A stretch of DNA of 64,000 nt from Kocuria turfanensis (GCF_001580365.1 NZ_CP014480.1:868001-932000), one strand, 5' to 3'. Shown: positions 33,721 through 42,793, counted from the first letter of the stretch. Numbers and translations: made by a program. The notes: generated by a model not told the origin, from the sequence alone.

Positions 33721-35169
33721 ATGCCCTCTCAAATCTCGCGCCGAGGCTTCCTGCGGGCCGGCACCCTGGGCCTAGTCTTTGCGGGCCTTGGAGGTGTTGC
33801 CTCGTGTGGGCGCCCGAATCACCCCACTACGCAGGCCGTGGCCGGATACGGGCAGCTCATTGCGGACCCTGAGGGCCTTCTGGCGCTGCCGAGCGACTTC
33901 ACCTACACGGTGATAGCTCGATCTGGGGAGACCTCGACGTCCGAGGGCGCCTATCCGTCCGATCCGGACGGCATGGGCGTTTTCACCGGGCCGGATGGTG
34001 GAAGCATCCTGATCTGCAATCATGAGAACGACGGATCCGAGCCACACGGGGTTCCGACGGTCGAGGGGCTTACTTACGACCCGGGGGCGGCCGGCGGCAC
34101 ATCGACGCTGGTCGTCGACGCCGAGGGCCGGCGGACGGCCCGATACACGTCGCTCGCGGGGACGGTCAACAACTGCGCCGGCGGCGTCACGCCTTGGGGA
34201 ACGTGGCTGAGCTGCGAGGAGACGAGTGCGCGAGCCGGGGAGGACGGCTTGACGAAAGACCACGGATACGTGTTCGAGGTGGACCCGCAGAGCCTCGAGG
34301 ACAATATCGACAAGTCGCCCGTCCCATTGAAGTTCCTGGGCCGCTACTCCCATGAAGCTGTTGCCATCGACCCGTCCACCACCCAGATCTATCTGACTGA
34401 AGACGCTGCGGACCCCAACGGGCTGTACTTCCGCTGGACTCCTCCGCCGGGATTTGTCGCTGGGCGTGGGGCGCTACGCGAACTCGCGGAGTCAGAGGGC
34501 GGCGACGTCGCCGGCCAGTTGCAGGCGATGCAATGCCTTGACGACGGGGCTGTCGTGGCCGATCTGTCCGAGGCGACAAGCATCGGAACTCGCTATGACG
34601 TTCTGTGGATGGACATCTTCGACCGCGACGGCCAGGACGAGTCGGTGCGCCGACAGTTCAGCAACGACGGCATCACCCGCGCGCACAAACTCGAAGGTCA
34701 GTGGTGGGGAGATGGAGGCGTCTACTTCGTGTCCAGTTACGCGGACGTCCCGGACCAGCCTGGCGAGGAGGGAAGCACGGGTGATTTGCCGAGCGGCGCC
34801 CCGCAGCACCATAACGGGCAGGTGTGGTTCTACGACCCGTCCGCCGAGACCGTGACGCTGACCGTGCTCTTCGGTGTCCGGGAGGATCCCAACCTCGAAA
34901 TGCGCTTCGAAAGGCCCGACAACATCACGGTGTCACCGCAGGGCGGCCTGATTCTGGCCGAGGACGGTGACGGCACCAGCCATCTGGTGGGCGTCACGAG
35001 CGAGGGCAGGGCCTATGCCATGGCCCGCAACGACTACAACGACTCCGAGTTCTGCGGCCCGACGTTCTCCCCGGACGGGCAACTCCTGTTCGTCAACATC
35101 CAGTCCCCCGGATTCACGTTGGCGATCGCGGGGCCATGGGGCCGCTCGCCGGAGGAGTCGGTCGCATAA
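33721..35169 (+). CDS. PhoX-like (DUF839) Tat-exported lipoprotein phosphatase
   Basis: A 482-residue protein with a Tat signal SRRGFLRAG (6-14) and a lipobox-like VASC at 26-29, so it is probably exported folded and lipid-anchored. The body is a DUF839/PhoX beta-propeller: ILICNHENDGSEPHG, CAGGVTPWGTWLSCEET, GRYSHEAVAIDP, GLYFRWTPP and PDNITVSPQGGLILAEDG. PhoX enzymes are Ca/Fe alkaline phosphatases. ATG 33721 has GAGGAG at 8 bases. Codon choice and base composition are clearly less GC-rich than the neighbours, and it lies next to tRNA genes, pointing to transfer. A hairpin at 35211-35244 follows. Confidence 0.87.
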   Translation: MPSQISRRGFLRAGTLGLVFAGLGGVASCGRPNHPTTQAVAGYGQLIADPEGLLALPSDFTYTVIARSGETSTSEGAYPSDPDGMGVFTGPDGGSILICNHENDGSEPHGVPTVEGLTYDPGAAGGTSTLVVDAEGRRTARYTSLAGTVNNCAGGVTPWGTWLSCEETSARAGEDGLTKDHGYVFEVDPQSLEDNIDKSPVPLKFLGRYSHEAVAIDPSTTQIYLTEDAADPNGLYFRWTPPPGFVAGRGALRELAESEGGDVAGQLQAMQCLDDGAVVADLSEATSIGTRYDVLWMDIFDRDGQDESVRRQFSNDGITRAHKLEGQWWGDGGVYFVSSYADVPDQPGEEGSTGDLPSGAPQHHNGQVWFYDPSAETVTLTVLFGVREDPNLEMRFERPDNITVSPQGGLILAEDGDGTSHLVGVTSEGRAYAMARNDYNDSEFCGPTFSPDGQLLFVNIQSPGFTLAIAGPWGRSPEESVA

Positions 35170-35210
35170 CCCGTCGACACCATCGGCGGTTACCAGCCCA
35201 AAGATGACAC

Positions 35211-35244
35211 GAAGCCCCCCGGACCGTCCGGTCCGGGGGGCTTC
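35211..35244. terminator. Hairpin between the PhoX-like gene and tRNA-Glu
   Basis: Perfect 16-bp stem GAAGCCCCCCGGACCG (35211-35226) and CGGTCCGGGGGGCTTC (35229-35244) with a 2-base centre. Read from the tRNA side it lies 6 bases past the tRNA 3' end; read from the plus strand it is 41 bases after the phosphatase stop. Probably serves both. Confidence 0.8.
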
Positions 35245-35250
35245 TGCTGG

Positions 35251-35323
35251 TGACCCCAGCGGGATTCGAACCCGCGTTACCGCCGTGAGAGGGCGGCGTA
35301 CTAGGCCGCTATACGATGGGGCC
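35251..35323 (-). tRNA. tRNA-Glu (CTC), copy 1
   Basis: 73 bases. The minus strand starts GGCCCCATCGTATAGCGGCC; acceptor stem GGCCCCA pairs with TGGGGTC (one G-T pair). The anticodon arm CCGCC-CTCTCAC-GGCGG gives anticodon CTC, reading GAG. The T arm contains GGTTCGAATCC. No CCA is encoded. It is identical to the copy at 35486-35558. Confidence 0.97.
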
Positions 35324-35444
35324 GCGGCTGTCCGGTCGGCGCTTTCCCGCTGCCGGACTCGTACACTGTACCAGGTTCCGGGGAGATCTCCGGACGCGTC
35401 GGTGCGGCACCGCGCGGTGCCGCCCCCTCCGGGTCCGGACACGG

Positions 35445-35478
35445 AAGAACCCCCGGACCGTACGGTCCGGGGGTTCTT
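35445..35478. terminator. Hairpin between the two tRNA-Glu genes
   Basis: A perfect 34-base palindrome, arms AAGAACCCCCGGACCGT (35445-35461) and ACGGTCCGGGGGTTCTT (35462-35478). It lies 8 bases past the 3' end of the upstream tRNA-Glu and would separate or limit transcription of the two copies. Confidence 0.75.
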
Positions 35479-35485
35479 CTCGGTG

Positions 35486-35558
35486 TGACCCCAGCGGGAT
35501 TCGAACCCGCGTTACCGCCGTGAGAGGGCGGCGTACTAGGCCGCTATACGATGGGGCC
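35486..35558 (-). tRNA. tRNA-Glu (CTC), copy 2
   Basis: 73 bases, identical in sequence to the copy at 35251-35323: acceptor GGCCCCA/TGGGGTC, anticodon CTC, T arm GGTTCGAATCC, no encoded CCA. It is transcribed after tRNA-Gln, 21 bases away. Confidence 0.97.
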
Positions 35559-35579
35559 CTACTGATCGAGCGATCAGCG

Positions 35580-35651
35580 CTGGGATACCAGGACTCGAAC
35601 CTAGAATGACGGTACCAGAAACCGTAGTGTTGCCAATTACACCATATCCCA
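35580..35651 (-). tRNA. tRNA-Gln (CTG)
   Basis: 72 bases. The minus strand starts TGGGATATGGTGTAATTGGC; acceptor TGGGATA pairs with TATCCCA, discriminator G. The anticodon arm ACGGT-TTCTGGT-ACCGT gives CTG, reading CAG. It is the first gene of the tRNA-Gln/Glu/Glu run, with a strong promoter 54 bases upstream. gltX lies close by on the same strand, as in many actinobacteria. Confidence 0.97.
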
Positions 35652-35704
35652 CTGTCGTCCCCGGTCCCTGCGGTTTCCCGCACCGACCGGCGCAACGCAA
35701 AAAA

Positions 35705-35733
35705 ACTATACCGGCCTTCGGCCGGGGCGGCAA
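35705..35733 (-). promoter_or_regulatory. tRNA-Gln promoter whose spacer is a hairpin
   Basis: On the minus strand TTGCCG (35733-35728), exactly 17 bases, TATAGT (35710-35705), then a run of seven T. The spacer holds the palindrome CCGGCC-TTC-GGCCGG (35711-35725). The same DNA therefore reads as a promoter for the tRNA run and as a hairpin plus T-run that could terminate the cupin transcript coming from 35741. Confidence 0.7.
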
Positions 35734-35740
35734 ATCGGGG

Positions 35741-36319
35741 TCACCGGCAGTAACGCTCCTCGAGCTCCCGGTCGATCCCCCGCCGGCAGGCCACCGCGGC
35801 GAGCCCCCGCAGCACCGGCCCCAGCCACCGGTAGACCCCCGGCAGGCTGATGTCGGTCCACTGCATCAGCAGCGCCGTGCGCAGCAGGCTCCTCGGCCTG
35901 CCGTCGCGGCGGGTGCGCCCGTCACGGGCGAGGCCGTACAGGGCGACCAGGCCCTTCTCGAGGCAGGCCGGGGCCGGGCGCAGCTCGACGACGAACCGGG
36001 CCGGCGCGGAGCCCGGGTTCCTCCACCGGAACAGGTGCTCCTCCGGGACCTCCACCTCGCGGCCGGGCCCGAGGTCCCGCACCACGTGCCCCACCTGGAC
36101 GCGCAGGATCCCCTCGAGGACCCGCAGGTGCATCCCGATCCGGCGGTGGTAGTGGGCGAGCACCTCGCCTCCGGGCTTCACCTCGACGTGGAGCAGGGCG
36201 TGCTCGCCGCCCGTCTCGGCACCGGTGCGCAACCAGGTGACGGTGTCCCGCTGCACCGGGTTGCGGTGCTGCGCACGGCCCGTGCGCATCCGGTTGATCT
36301 CTTCGTCGGTCCGGTCCAT
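35741..36319 (-). CDS. Cupin-domain protein
   Basis: 192 residues. A single cupin barrel occupies about 35-115: HALLHVEVKPGGEVLAHYHR and LRVLEGILRVQVGHV hold the two cupin motifs with His residues (HYHRRIGMH) that may bind a metal. The remaining 75 residues are helical and include LYGLARDGRTRRDGRPRS. Of two adjacent ATGs the one at 36319 is preferred because AGGGGG lies 8 bases upstream; 36325 is the other. TAGCCT (36345-36340) is a likely -10, giving a leader of about 14 bases. Substrate not known. Confidence 0.78.
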   Translation of the reverse strand: MDRTDEEINRMRTGRAQHRNPVQRDTVTWLRTGAETGGEHALLHVEVKPGGEVLAHYHRRIGMHLRVLEGILRVQVGHVVRDLGPGREVEVPEEHLFRWRNPGSAPARFVVELRPAPACLEKGLVALYGLARDGRTRRDGRPRSLLRTALLMQWTDISLPGVYRWLGPVLRGLAAVACRRGIDRELEERYCR

Positions 36320-36377
36320 GGCCATCGCCCCCTGGGTCCAGGCTACGCCGCCGCGCCCTCCCGCGCGCGGCCACCGG

Positions 36378-36443
36378 GCCTGTACGACGACGCCGGCCCG
36401 GACCACCGCACGCGGTGCTCCGGGCCGGCGTCGTCGTACAGGC
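36378..36443 (-). terminator. Long cruciform-forming hairpin after gltX
   Basis: A perfect 25-bp stem: 36378-36402 against 36419-36443 (outer GCCTGTACGACGACG / CGTCGTCGTACAGGC). The 16-base loop itself folds as CACCGC/GCGGTG. It touches the gltX stop codon at 36444. It should terminate gltX before the cupin promoter. Confidence 0.85.
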
Positions 36444-37955
36444 TCAGCCGAGCTGCTCGGCGAGGGCGCGGATCCGGGCGAGGGAGGAGTCCTTGCCGAG
36501 GATCTCCAGGGACTCGAACAGCGGCGGGGAGATCCGCCGCCCGGACACGGCGGTGCGGACGGGTCCGAACGCGAGGCGGGGCTTGATGCCCAGCCCGTCG
36601 ACGATCGCCTCGCGCAGCGCGGTCTCCAGGGCCGGGGCGCGCCAGTCCTCGAGGGGCTCCAGCGCCTCGAGGGCGGCCCGGAGGACGTCGCCGGCGGAGT
36701 CCTTGAGCTGCTTGCGGGCGTCGTCGGCGAGCTCGATCTCGTCGTCGGCGGCGAACAGGAAGGACAGCAGCTCGGGGGCCTCCCCGAGCAGGTTCATCCG
36801 CTCCTGCACCAGCGGGGCGGCCTGGTCGAGGACGGCGGCCTCCCGCTCGGTGAGGGTCTCCCCCAGCACGCCCGCGGCCTGCAGGTAGGGGACGAGGCGG
36901 TCGCGGAAGTCGGCGGGCTCGAGCAGGCGCACGTGCGTGCCGTTGATGGCGGTGGCCTTCTTGAGGTCGAAGCGGGCCGGGTTCGCCAGGACGTCGTGGA
37001 CGTCGAAGTGCGCCACCAGCTGCTCCACGGTGAACACGTCCTCGTCCGCGGACAGGGACCAGCCGAGCAGGGCCAGGTAGTTGAGCAGTCCCTCGGGGAC
37101 GAAGCCGCTGTCCCTGAGGTGGAACAGGCTGGACTCGGGGTCGCGCTTGGAGAGCTTCTTGTTGCCCTCCCCCATGACGTAGGGCAGGTGGCCGTACTCG
37201 GGCACGTACTGCGCGACGCCGATCTCCACCAGCACCCGGAAGAGGGCGATCTGGCGCGGCGTCGAGGAGAGCAGGTCCTCCCCGCGCAGCACGTGGGTGA
37301 TCTCCATCAGGGCGTCGTCCACGGGGTTGGTGAGGGTGTACAGCGGCTGGCCGTTGGCGCGCACCACGACGTAGTCCGGGATGGACCCGGCCCGGAAGAC
37401 GATCTCGCCGCGGATCATGTCGTGGACCACGATGTCCTCGTCCGGCATCCGCAGCCGCAGCACCGGTTCCCGGCCCTCGGCCCGGTAGGCCGCGACCTGC
37501 TCCTCGGTGAGGTCCCGGTCGTAGTTGTCGTAGCCCAGCTTGGGGTCGCGGCCGGCGGCGCGGTGCCGGGCCTCGACCTCCTCCGGGGTCGAGTAGGCCT
37601 CGTAGACGGCCCCGTGCGCCAACAGCTTCGCGGCGACGTCGCGGTAGATGTCCAGGCGCTGGGACTGCCGGTAGGGGGCGTGCGGACCACCGGTCTCCAC
37701 GCCCTCGTCCCAGTCGATGCCGAGCCAGGCCAGGGCCTCGAGCAGCTGCTGGTAGCTCTCCTCGGAGTCCCGCTGGGTGTCGGTGTCCTCGACGCGGAAC
37801 ACCATGGTCCCGCCGGTGTGGCGGGCGTGGGCCCAGTTGAACAGCGCGGTGCGGATCAGCCCCACGTGCGGGGTGCCGGTCGGGGACGGGCAGAAGCGCA
37901 CCCGCACGGGCGAGGAGGCGGAGGCGGTGGCCGGGGTGGCGGGCTTTTCGGTCAT
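36444..37955 (-). CDS. gltX: Glutamyl-tRNA synthetase
   Basis: A 503-residue class I synthetase that charges tRNA-Glu. The HIGH-type motif is [19 protein letters not shown] (about 24-42) and the KMSKS-type motif KLSKRD is near residue 270. The C-terminal anticodon-binding helical domain is complete. ATG 37955 fits homologues; the first 17 residues are a low-complexity lead. tRNA-Gln and two tRNA-Glu genes lie 0.8-1.2 kb downstream on the same strand. It follows the FAH hydrolase gene by 60 bases and is probably co-transcribed with it. Confidence 0.97.
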   Translation of the reverse strand: MTEKPATPATASASSPVRVRFCPSPTGTPHVGLIRTALFNWAHARHTGGTMVFRVEDTDTQRDSEESYQQLLEALAWLGIDWDEGVETGGPHAPYRQSQRLDIYRDVAAKLLAHGAVYEAYSTPEEVEARHRAAGRDPKLGYDNYDRDLTEEQVAAYRAEGREPVLRLRMPDEDIVVHDMIRGEIVFRAGSIPDYVVVRANGQPLYTLTNPVDDALMEITHVLRGEDLLSSTPRQIALFRVLVEIGVAQYVPEYGHLPYVMGEGNKKLSKRDPESSLFHLRDSGFVPEGLLNYLALLGWSLSADEDVFTVEQLVAHFDVHDVLANPARFDLKKATAINGTHVRLLEPADFRDRLVPYLQAAGVLGETLTEREAAVLDQAAPLVQERMNLLGEAPELLSFLFAADDEIELADDARKQLKDSAGDVLRAALEALEPLEDWRAPALETALREAIVDGLGIKPRLAFGPVRTAVSGRRISPPLFESLEILGKDSSLARIRALAEQLG

Positions 37956-38015
37956 GGCTCTTTCGGGACGTCGGTGGGTGCGTGGGTGGGTCAGCGGGGC
38001 GTGCGGTCGCGGGCG

Positions 38016-38789
38016 TCAGCGGCGCAGGACGGTGGGCAGGACGCCGATGCCCTCGACCTCGACCTCGATGCGGTCGCCCTCGTCGACGACGCCGACGCCG
38101 GCGGGCGTGCCCGTGAGGATCACGTCGCCGGGCAGGAGGGTGAATGCCTGGGAGACGTAGGAGACGAGGAACGGGACGTCGAAGACCATGTCCCGGGTGC
38201 TGCCGTCCTGCCTGGTCTGCCCGTTGACGCGGCTGCGCACGGCCAGTGCGGAGGTGTCGAGGTCGGTCTCGATCCAGGGGCCCAGCGGGCAGGCGCCGTC
38301 GAAGCCCTTGGCGCGGGCCCACTGGTTGTCGGTGCGCTGCACGTCGCGGCCGGTGAGGTCGTTGGCGGCGGTGTAGCCGAAGACCACCTCGGGCACGCGC
38401 TCCACGGGCACGTCCTTGCACATCCGCCCGATCACCACGGCGAGCTCCGCCTCGTAGGAGACCTCCTCGGTCCACGGGGGCAGGGTCACCGGGTCGCCGG
38501 GGCCGGCCACGGAGGTGTTGGGCTTGAAGAACAGCATCGGCGAGGTGGGCAGCTCGTTGCCCAGCTCCGCGGCGTGGTCGGCGTAGTTGCGCCCGACGCA
38601 CACGATCTTGGAGCGCGGGATCACCGGGGCCAGGAGGCGGACGTCGGCGAGCTCGTGGCGCTGCTCCGTGGGGTGGATCCCGGTGTAGAACGGGTCGCCC
38701 GCGAGGACGGTGACCGTCTCGGCGCCGGGCGCGCCCTGGACCGCGCCGAAGTGGATCTCGTTGTCGACGGTGAACCTGGCAATTCGCAT
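38016..38789 (-). CDS. Fumarylacetoacetate hydrolase family protein
   Basis: A 257-residue FAH-fold enzyme. VCVGRNYADHAAELG and PMLFFKPNTSVAGPGDP lead into the metal site SYEAELAVVIGR (Glu residues) and FGYTAANDLTGRDVQ; GDVILTGTPAGVG is near the end. Family members cleave or decarboxylate acylpyruvates; the real substrate is unknown. ATG 38789 lies 6 bases after TAGCCT (38801-38796), so the mRNA is probably leaderless. It is conserved between ilvE and gltX in actinobacteria. Confidence 0.9.
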   Translation of the reverse strand: MRIARFTVDNEIHFGAVQGAPGAETVTVLAGDPFYTGIHPTEQRHELADVRLLAPVIPRSKIVCVGRNYADHAAELGNELPTSPMLFFKPNTSVAGPGDPVTLPPWTEEVSYEAELAVVIGRMCKDVPVERVPEVVFGYTAANDLTGRDVQRTDNQWARAKGFDGACPLGPWIETDLDTSALAVRSRVNGQTRQDGSTRDMVFDVPFLVSYVSQAFTLLPGDVILTGTPAGVGVVDEGDRIEVEVEGIGVLPTVLRR

Positions 38790-38864
38790 GGCCCCAGGCT
38801 ATCCCACGGCCCGCAGGGCGGCGCGCGGCCCCCTCGTCCGGTCACCGAGAGGGCCGCGCCTGCC

Positions 38865-39974
38865 TCAGACCAGGCGGGTGAGCCAGCCGTGGGGATCCTC
38901 CGCGCGGCCGGTCTGGATGTCGAGCAGCTGCTTGCGGATGTCCATGGTGACGGTCCCGGGCCGGGCGCCCTCGTCGCCGATGGTCCCCTCCGCGGAGAGG
39001 AGCCGGCCGATGGGCGTGATCACGGCCGCGGTGCCGCAGGCGAAGGCCTCGGTGACCGTGCCCGACCGCCAGCCCTCGCGCCACTCCTCGAGGGTGAAGC
39101 GGCGCTCCTCGACGGTCATCCCGCGGTCGCGCGCGAGCTGGATGATCGACGTGCGGGTGACCCCCTCCAGGATGGTGCCGGTGAGCTCGGGGGTGACCAG
39201 CGTGTCGTCCCCGAGGACGAAGAACACGTTCATCCCGCCCAGCTCCTCGACGGCGTCCCCGCGGTCGCGGTCCAGGAACATCACCTGCTGGCAGCCGTGG
39301 GCCTCGCCCTCGATCTGGGCGACCAGCGAGGCCGCGTAGTTGCCGCCGCACTTGGCCGCCCCGGTGCCGCCGCGCCCGGCGCGGGCGTAGTCGCGGGAGA
39401 GCCAGATGTCCACTGGCTTCACGGGCCCGCCGAAGTAGTTGCCGGCCGGGGAGGCGATCACCGAGTACAGCACCTGCCGGGACGGGCGCACGCCCAGGAA
39501 CGCCTCGGTGGCGATCATGAACGGGCGCAGGTACAGGGACTCGCCCTCCCCGTCCGGCACCCACTGCTCGTCCACGGACACGAGCTCCCGCAGGGAGTCC
39601 AGGAACATCGCCTCGGGCAGCTCCGGCAGCGCCAGCCGGCGGGCCGAGCGGTTGAGCCGGGCCGCGTTGGCCTCGGGCCGGAACGTCCACACGGAGCCGT
39701 CCGCGTGCCGGTAGGCCTTCAGCCCCTCGAAGATCTCCTGGCCGTAGTGGAGCACCGCGGCGGCGGGGTCGAGCACCAGCGGCCCGTACGGCTCGATCCG
39801 CGGGTCGCTCCAGCGCCCCGTGCCCGCGACGACGTCGCCGAACCAGTCGATCTTCACCATGTGGTCCGAGAAGTTCGTGCCGAAGCCCGGGTCGGCGAGG
39901 ATGGCCGCGCGCACCTCCTCCGGGACCGGGTCCTGGGTCAGGTGGTGGGCGAAGGTGGTGGGCTGAGTGGTCAC
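38865..39974 (-). CDS. ilvE: Branched-chain amino-acid aminotransferase
   Basis: A 369-residue class IV PLP aminotransferase for the last step of Ile, Val and Leu synthesis. Motifs: DPAAAVLHYGQEIFEGLKAY, RPFMIATEAFLGVRPSR, the PLP-lysine region CGGNYAASLVAQ (substrate AAKCGGNYA, Lys just before CGG), and ACGTAAVITPIGRL near the end. GTG 39974 has GGGAG 5 bases upstream and begins the family-like TTQPTTFAHHLTQDP. TAGGCT (40047-40042) may be its -10. It lies 100 bases after leuB on the same strand. Confidence 0.96.
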   Translation of the reverse strand: MTTQPTTFAHHLTQDPVPEEVRAAILADPGFGTNFSDHMVKIDWFGDVVAGTGRWSDPRIEPYGPLVLDPAAAVLHYGQEIFEGLKAYRHADGSVWTFRPEANAARLNRSARRLALPELPEAMFLDSLRELVSVDEQWVPDGEGESLYLRPFMIATEAFLGVRPSRQVLYSVIASPAGNYFGGPVKPVDIWLSRDYARAGRGGTGAAKCGGNYAASLVAQIEGEAHGCQQVMFLDRDRGDAVEELGGMNVFFVLGDDTLVTPELTGTILEGVTRTSIIQLARDRGMTVEERRFTLEEWREGWRSGTVTEAFACGTAAVITPIGRLLSAEGTIGDEGARPGTVTMDIRKQLLDIQTGRAEDPHGWLTRLV

Positions 39975-40074
39975 TGCGTCTCCCTGCGGGGTCGACCCCG
40001 TGGCGACCGGCACGCGGGGCGGGCGGATGTTTCGTGTTCCCAGCCTATCCCCGGAGCGCACGGGCGGGAGCGGC

Positions 40075-41151
40075 TCAGGTCAGCGCGGCGAGCACGCCGT
40101 CGCCCACCTGGGCGGTGCTGCGGGCCTCGGTGCCGTGCTCGGCGAGGTCCTGCTGCACGGCGGCCTCGATCCGGGCGGCCTGCTCCGGGAGCCCGAGGTG
40201 CTCGAGCATCATGGCGGTGGCCAGGATCGCCGCGACCGGGTTCGCCAGCTGCCGTCCGGCGATGTCCGGCGCGGAGCCGTGCACGGGCTCGAACATCGAC
40301 GGCGCGGTGCGGTCCGCGTTGATGTTGCCCGCCGGGGCCAGGCCGATGCCGCCGGTGACCGCGCCGGCCAGGTCGGTGAGGATGTCGCCGAAGAGGTTGT
40401 CGGTGACGATCACGTCGAAGCGCGCCGGGTCGGTGGTGAGGAAGATGGTCGCGGCGTCCACGTGCAGGTAGTCGACCGCGACCTCCGGGAACTCGGCGCC
40501 GATCTCCTCGACCAGCCGGGAGTAGAGCCGCCCCGCGTTGACCAGGACGTTGTGCTTGTGCACCAGGGTGAGCTTCCGGCGCTCGCGCCGGGCGGCCAGC
40601 TCGAAGGCGTAGCGCACCAGCCGGCGCACGCCGTGGGCGGTGTTCAGCGACACCTCGGTGGCGATCTCGGCGTCCGTGCCGGGGCGCAGCACCCCGCCGT
40701 TGCCGGCGTAGGGGCCCTCGGTGCCCTCGCGGACCACCACGAAGTCGATGTCCCCGGGCCGGGCGAGCGGGCTGGTGGTGCCCGGGTAGAGCCGGGAGGG
40801 GCGCAGGTTCACGTAGTGGTCCAGGGCGAAGCGCATCCGCAGCAGCACGTCCCGCTCGATGATCCCGGAGGGCACCCGGCGGTCGCCGGGGGCGGCGCCC
40901 ACCGCGCCGAAGAGGATGGCGTCGTGGGCGCGCAGCTCCTCCAGCGTCTGCTCGGTGAGGGTCTCCCCCGTCTCCAGCCAGTGCTGGGCGCCGAGACCGA
41001 ACCGGCGCTTCTCCACGCGCACGCCGACGGCGGAGGTCACGGCGTCGAGGACCCTCTCCGCCTCGGCCACCACCTCCGGGCCGATGCCGTCGCCGGGGAC
41101 GACGGCGATCCTCAGGGGGGCGGGGGCTGCTGCGGGAGTCGGCTCGCTCAT
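40075..41151 (-). CDS. leuB: 3-isopropylmalate dehydrogenase
   Basis: A 358-residue enzyme that oxidises and decarboxylates 3-isopropylmalate in leucine synthesis. Motifs: [20 protein letters not shown] near residue 15, the Arg cluster [20 protein letters not shown], and [20 protein letters not shown] with the Mg-binding Asp residues, then [19 protein letters not shown] 41151 lies 6 bases after TATTCT (41163-41158), so the transcript is probably leaderless. An NdgR-like dyad is at 41202-41217, about -51 to -66. Confidence 0.97.
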   Translation of the reverse strand: MSEPTPAAAPAPLRIAVVPGDGIGPEVVAEAERVLDAVTSAVGVRVEKRRFGLGAQHWLETGETLTEQTLEELRAHDAILFGAVGAAPGDRRVPSGIIERDVLLRMRFALDHYVNLRPSRLYPGTTSPLARPGDIDFVVVREGTEGPYAGNGGVLRPGTDAEIATEVSLNTAHGVRRLVRYAFELAARRERRKLTLVHKHNVLVNAGRLYSRLVEEIGAEFPEVAVDYLHVDAATIFLTTDPARFDVIVTDNLFGDILTDLAGAVTGGIGLAPAGNINADRTAPSMFEPVHGSAPDIAGRQLANPVAAILATAMMLEHLGLPEQAARIEAAVQQDLAEHGTEARSTAQVGDGVLAALT

Positions 41152-41157
41152 GCCCTC

Positions 41158-41163
41158 AGAATA
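41158..41163 (-). promoter_or_regulatory. -10 element of the leaderless leuB promoter
   Basis: TATTCT (41163-41158) followed by 6 bases and the leuB ATG. A -35 with good match was not found (GGATGC at 41186-41181), which fits a promoter that depends on an activator bound upstream at 41202-41217. Confidence 0.55.
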
Positions 41164-41201
41164 GGAGCGCCCTGGCGCGGGCATCCACGTCTCGGACGGA
41201 C

Positions 41202-41217
41202 GTCTCACATGCCGGAC
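41202..41217. promoter_or_regulatory. NdgR-like operator before leuB
   Basis: GTCTCACATGCCGGAC. The left half GTCTCA and the CATG core match the dyads at 6165-6179 and 48307-48323; the right half is weaker. It lies -51 to -66 from the predicted leuB start, the same place as the ilvB site, which suits an activator. Confidence 0.55.
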
Positions 41218-41230
41218 GGCCCGGTGGGGC

Positions 41231-42793
41231 TCAGGCCTGCAGGGCCGCCGGCTCCTCGTAGCGGGGGAACACCGGCGCCGGGGCGGGCAGCGGGGTGCCG
41301 GGGACCAGCCGCGCGCCCAGGGCGGTGAAGAGCCGGGCGTCGCCCTCGGCCTGGCCGAGCACGTCGAGCAGCCGGCCGGCCGCCTCCGGCATCACCGGCT
41401 GCACGAGCAGGCCCACCGTCCGCACGACCTCGAGGGTCACCCACAGCACCGTGGCCATCCGCTGGGGATCGGTCTTGCGCAGCTTCCACGGCTCCCGCGC
41501 GGTGAAGTAGCGGTTGGTCTCGGCGACCACCCGCCAGATCAGCTCCAGGGCCCGGTGGAACTGCTGCTCGTCGAACTCCGCGCGCACCGGCTCGTAGAGG
41601 CCGGCCGCGGCGTCGAGCATCGCCCGGTCCTCGGCGGTGAGCTCCCCGGGCTCCGGGACCCGGCCCTCGCAGTTCTTCGCCACCATCGACAGCGAGCGCT
41701 GGGCCAGGTTGCCGAGGTCGTTGGCGAGGTCGGAGTTGATGCGGTTGCGGATCGCGTCGTGCGAGTAGCTGCCGTCCTGGCCGAAGGGCACCTCGCGCAG
41801 CAGGAAGAAGCGCAGCTGGTCCAGCCCGTACTCGGCGACCAGGGCGTGCGGGTCGATCACGTTGCCCACGGACTTGGACATCTTCTCGCCCTGGTTGAAC
41901 AGGAACCCGTGGGCGAAGACCCGCTCGGGCAGGGGCAGCCCGGCCGACATCAGGAACGCCGGCCAGTACACCGCGTGGAAGCGGGCGATGTCCTTGCCGA
42001 TCACGTGCGCGCCGGCCGGCCAGTAGCGCCGGAACAGCTCCGAGTCGGTGTCCGGGAAGCCGACCCCGGTGAGGTAGTTGGTCAGTGCGTCCACCCACAC
42101 GTACATCACGTGGTCCGGGTCGCCGGGCACGGGCACGCCCCAGTCGAAGGTGGTGCGGGAGATCGAGAGGTCCTCCAGGCCCGATCGCACGAAGGAGGCG
42201 ACCTCGTTGCGGCGGGTCTCCGGGAACACGAAGCCCTGCTGCTCGTAGAGGGCCAGGAGCCGGTCCTGGTAGGCGGAGAGCCGGAAGAAGTAGGACTCCT
42301 CCTCGGTCCAGGTGACCTCCGTGCCGGTGCCCACCGAGTAGCGCAGCCCGTCCTCGCGCAGCTCGGTCTCGTCCTCGGCGTAGAACGCCTCGTCGCGCAC
42401 CGAGTACCAGCCGGCGTACTTGCCGAGGTAGATGTCCCCGGCCTCCTCCATGCGCCGCCAGATGGCCGCCGAGGCGGCGTAGTGGTCGGGGTCCGTGGTG
42501 CGGATGAAGCGGTCGTAGGAGATGTTCAGGGCGTCGTCCATCTCCCGGAAGCGCGCCGCGTTGCGGTCCGCGAGCTCCCGGGCCGTCAGCCCCTCCTTCT
42601 CCGCGGTCTGCTGCATCTTCTGCCCGTGCTCGTCGGTGCCGGTCAGGAAGCGGACGTCGAAGCCGTCGAGCCGCTTGAACCGGGCCATGACGTCGGTCGC
42701 GATCACCTCGTAGGCGTGCCCGATGTGCGGGGTGCCGTTGGGGTACGCGATGGCCGTGGTGATGTAGTACGGGGTGCGGTCGGAGGAAGTCAC
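41231..42793 (-). CDS. metG: Methionyl-tRNA synthetase
   Basis: A 520-residue class I synthetase. HIGH-type motif [19 protein letters not shown] (near residue 16), [17 protein letters not shown] for the methionine pocket, and KMSKSVGN for KMSKS. It lacks the C-terminal tRNA-binding/dimer domain and the paired zinc-finger cysteines of the E. coli enzyme, like other actinobacterial forms. GTG 42793 is chosen because TAGAGT (42806-42801) ends 7 bases upstream, predicting a leaderless mRNA; another GTG at 42802 overlaps this -10. leuB follows on the same strand. Confidence 0.96.
   Translation of the reverse strand: MTSSDRTPYYITTAIAYPNGTPHIGHAYEVIATDVMARFKRLDGFDVRFLTGTDEHGQKMQQTAEKEGLTARELADRNAARFREMDDALNISYDRFIRTTDPDHYAASAAIWRRMEEAGDIYLGKYAGWYSVRDEAFYAEDETELREDGLRYSVGTGTEVTWTEEESYFFRLSAYQDRLLALYEQQGFVFPETRRNEVASFVRSGLEDLSISRTTFDWGVPVPGDPDHVMYVWVDALTNYLTGVGFPDTDSELFRRYWPAGAHVIGKDIARFHAVYWPAFLMSAGLPLPERVFAHGFLFNQGEKMSKSVGNVIDPHALVAEYGLDQLRFFLLREVPFGQDGSYSHDAIRNRINSDLANDLGNLAQRSLSMVAKNCEGRVPEPGELTAEDRAMLDAAAGLYEPVRAEFDEQQFHRALELIWRVVAETNRYFTAREPWKLRKTDPQRMATVLWVTLEVVRTVGLLVQPVMPEAAGRLLDVLGQAEGDARLFTALGARLVPGTPLPAPAPVFPRYEEPAALQA

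Noticed and set aside
33485..35250. tRNA-Glu as an integration site for the PhoX-like gene
   Set aside because: I looked for a copy of the tRNA 3' end on the far side of the gene and found none, and there is no integrase.
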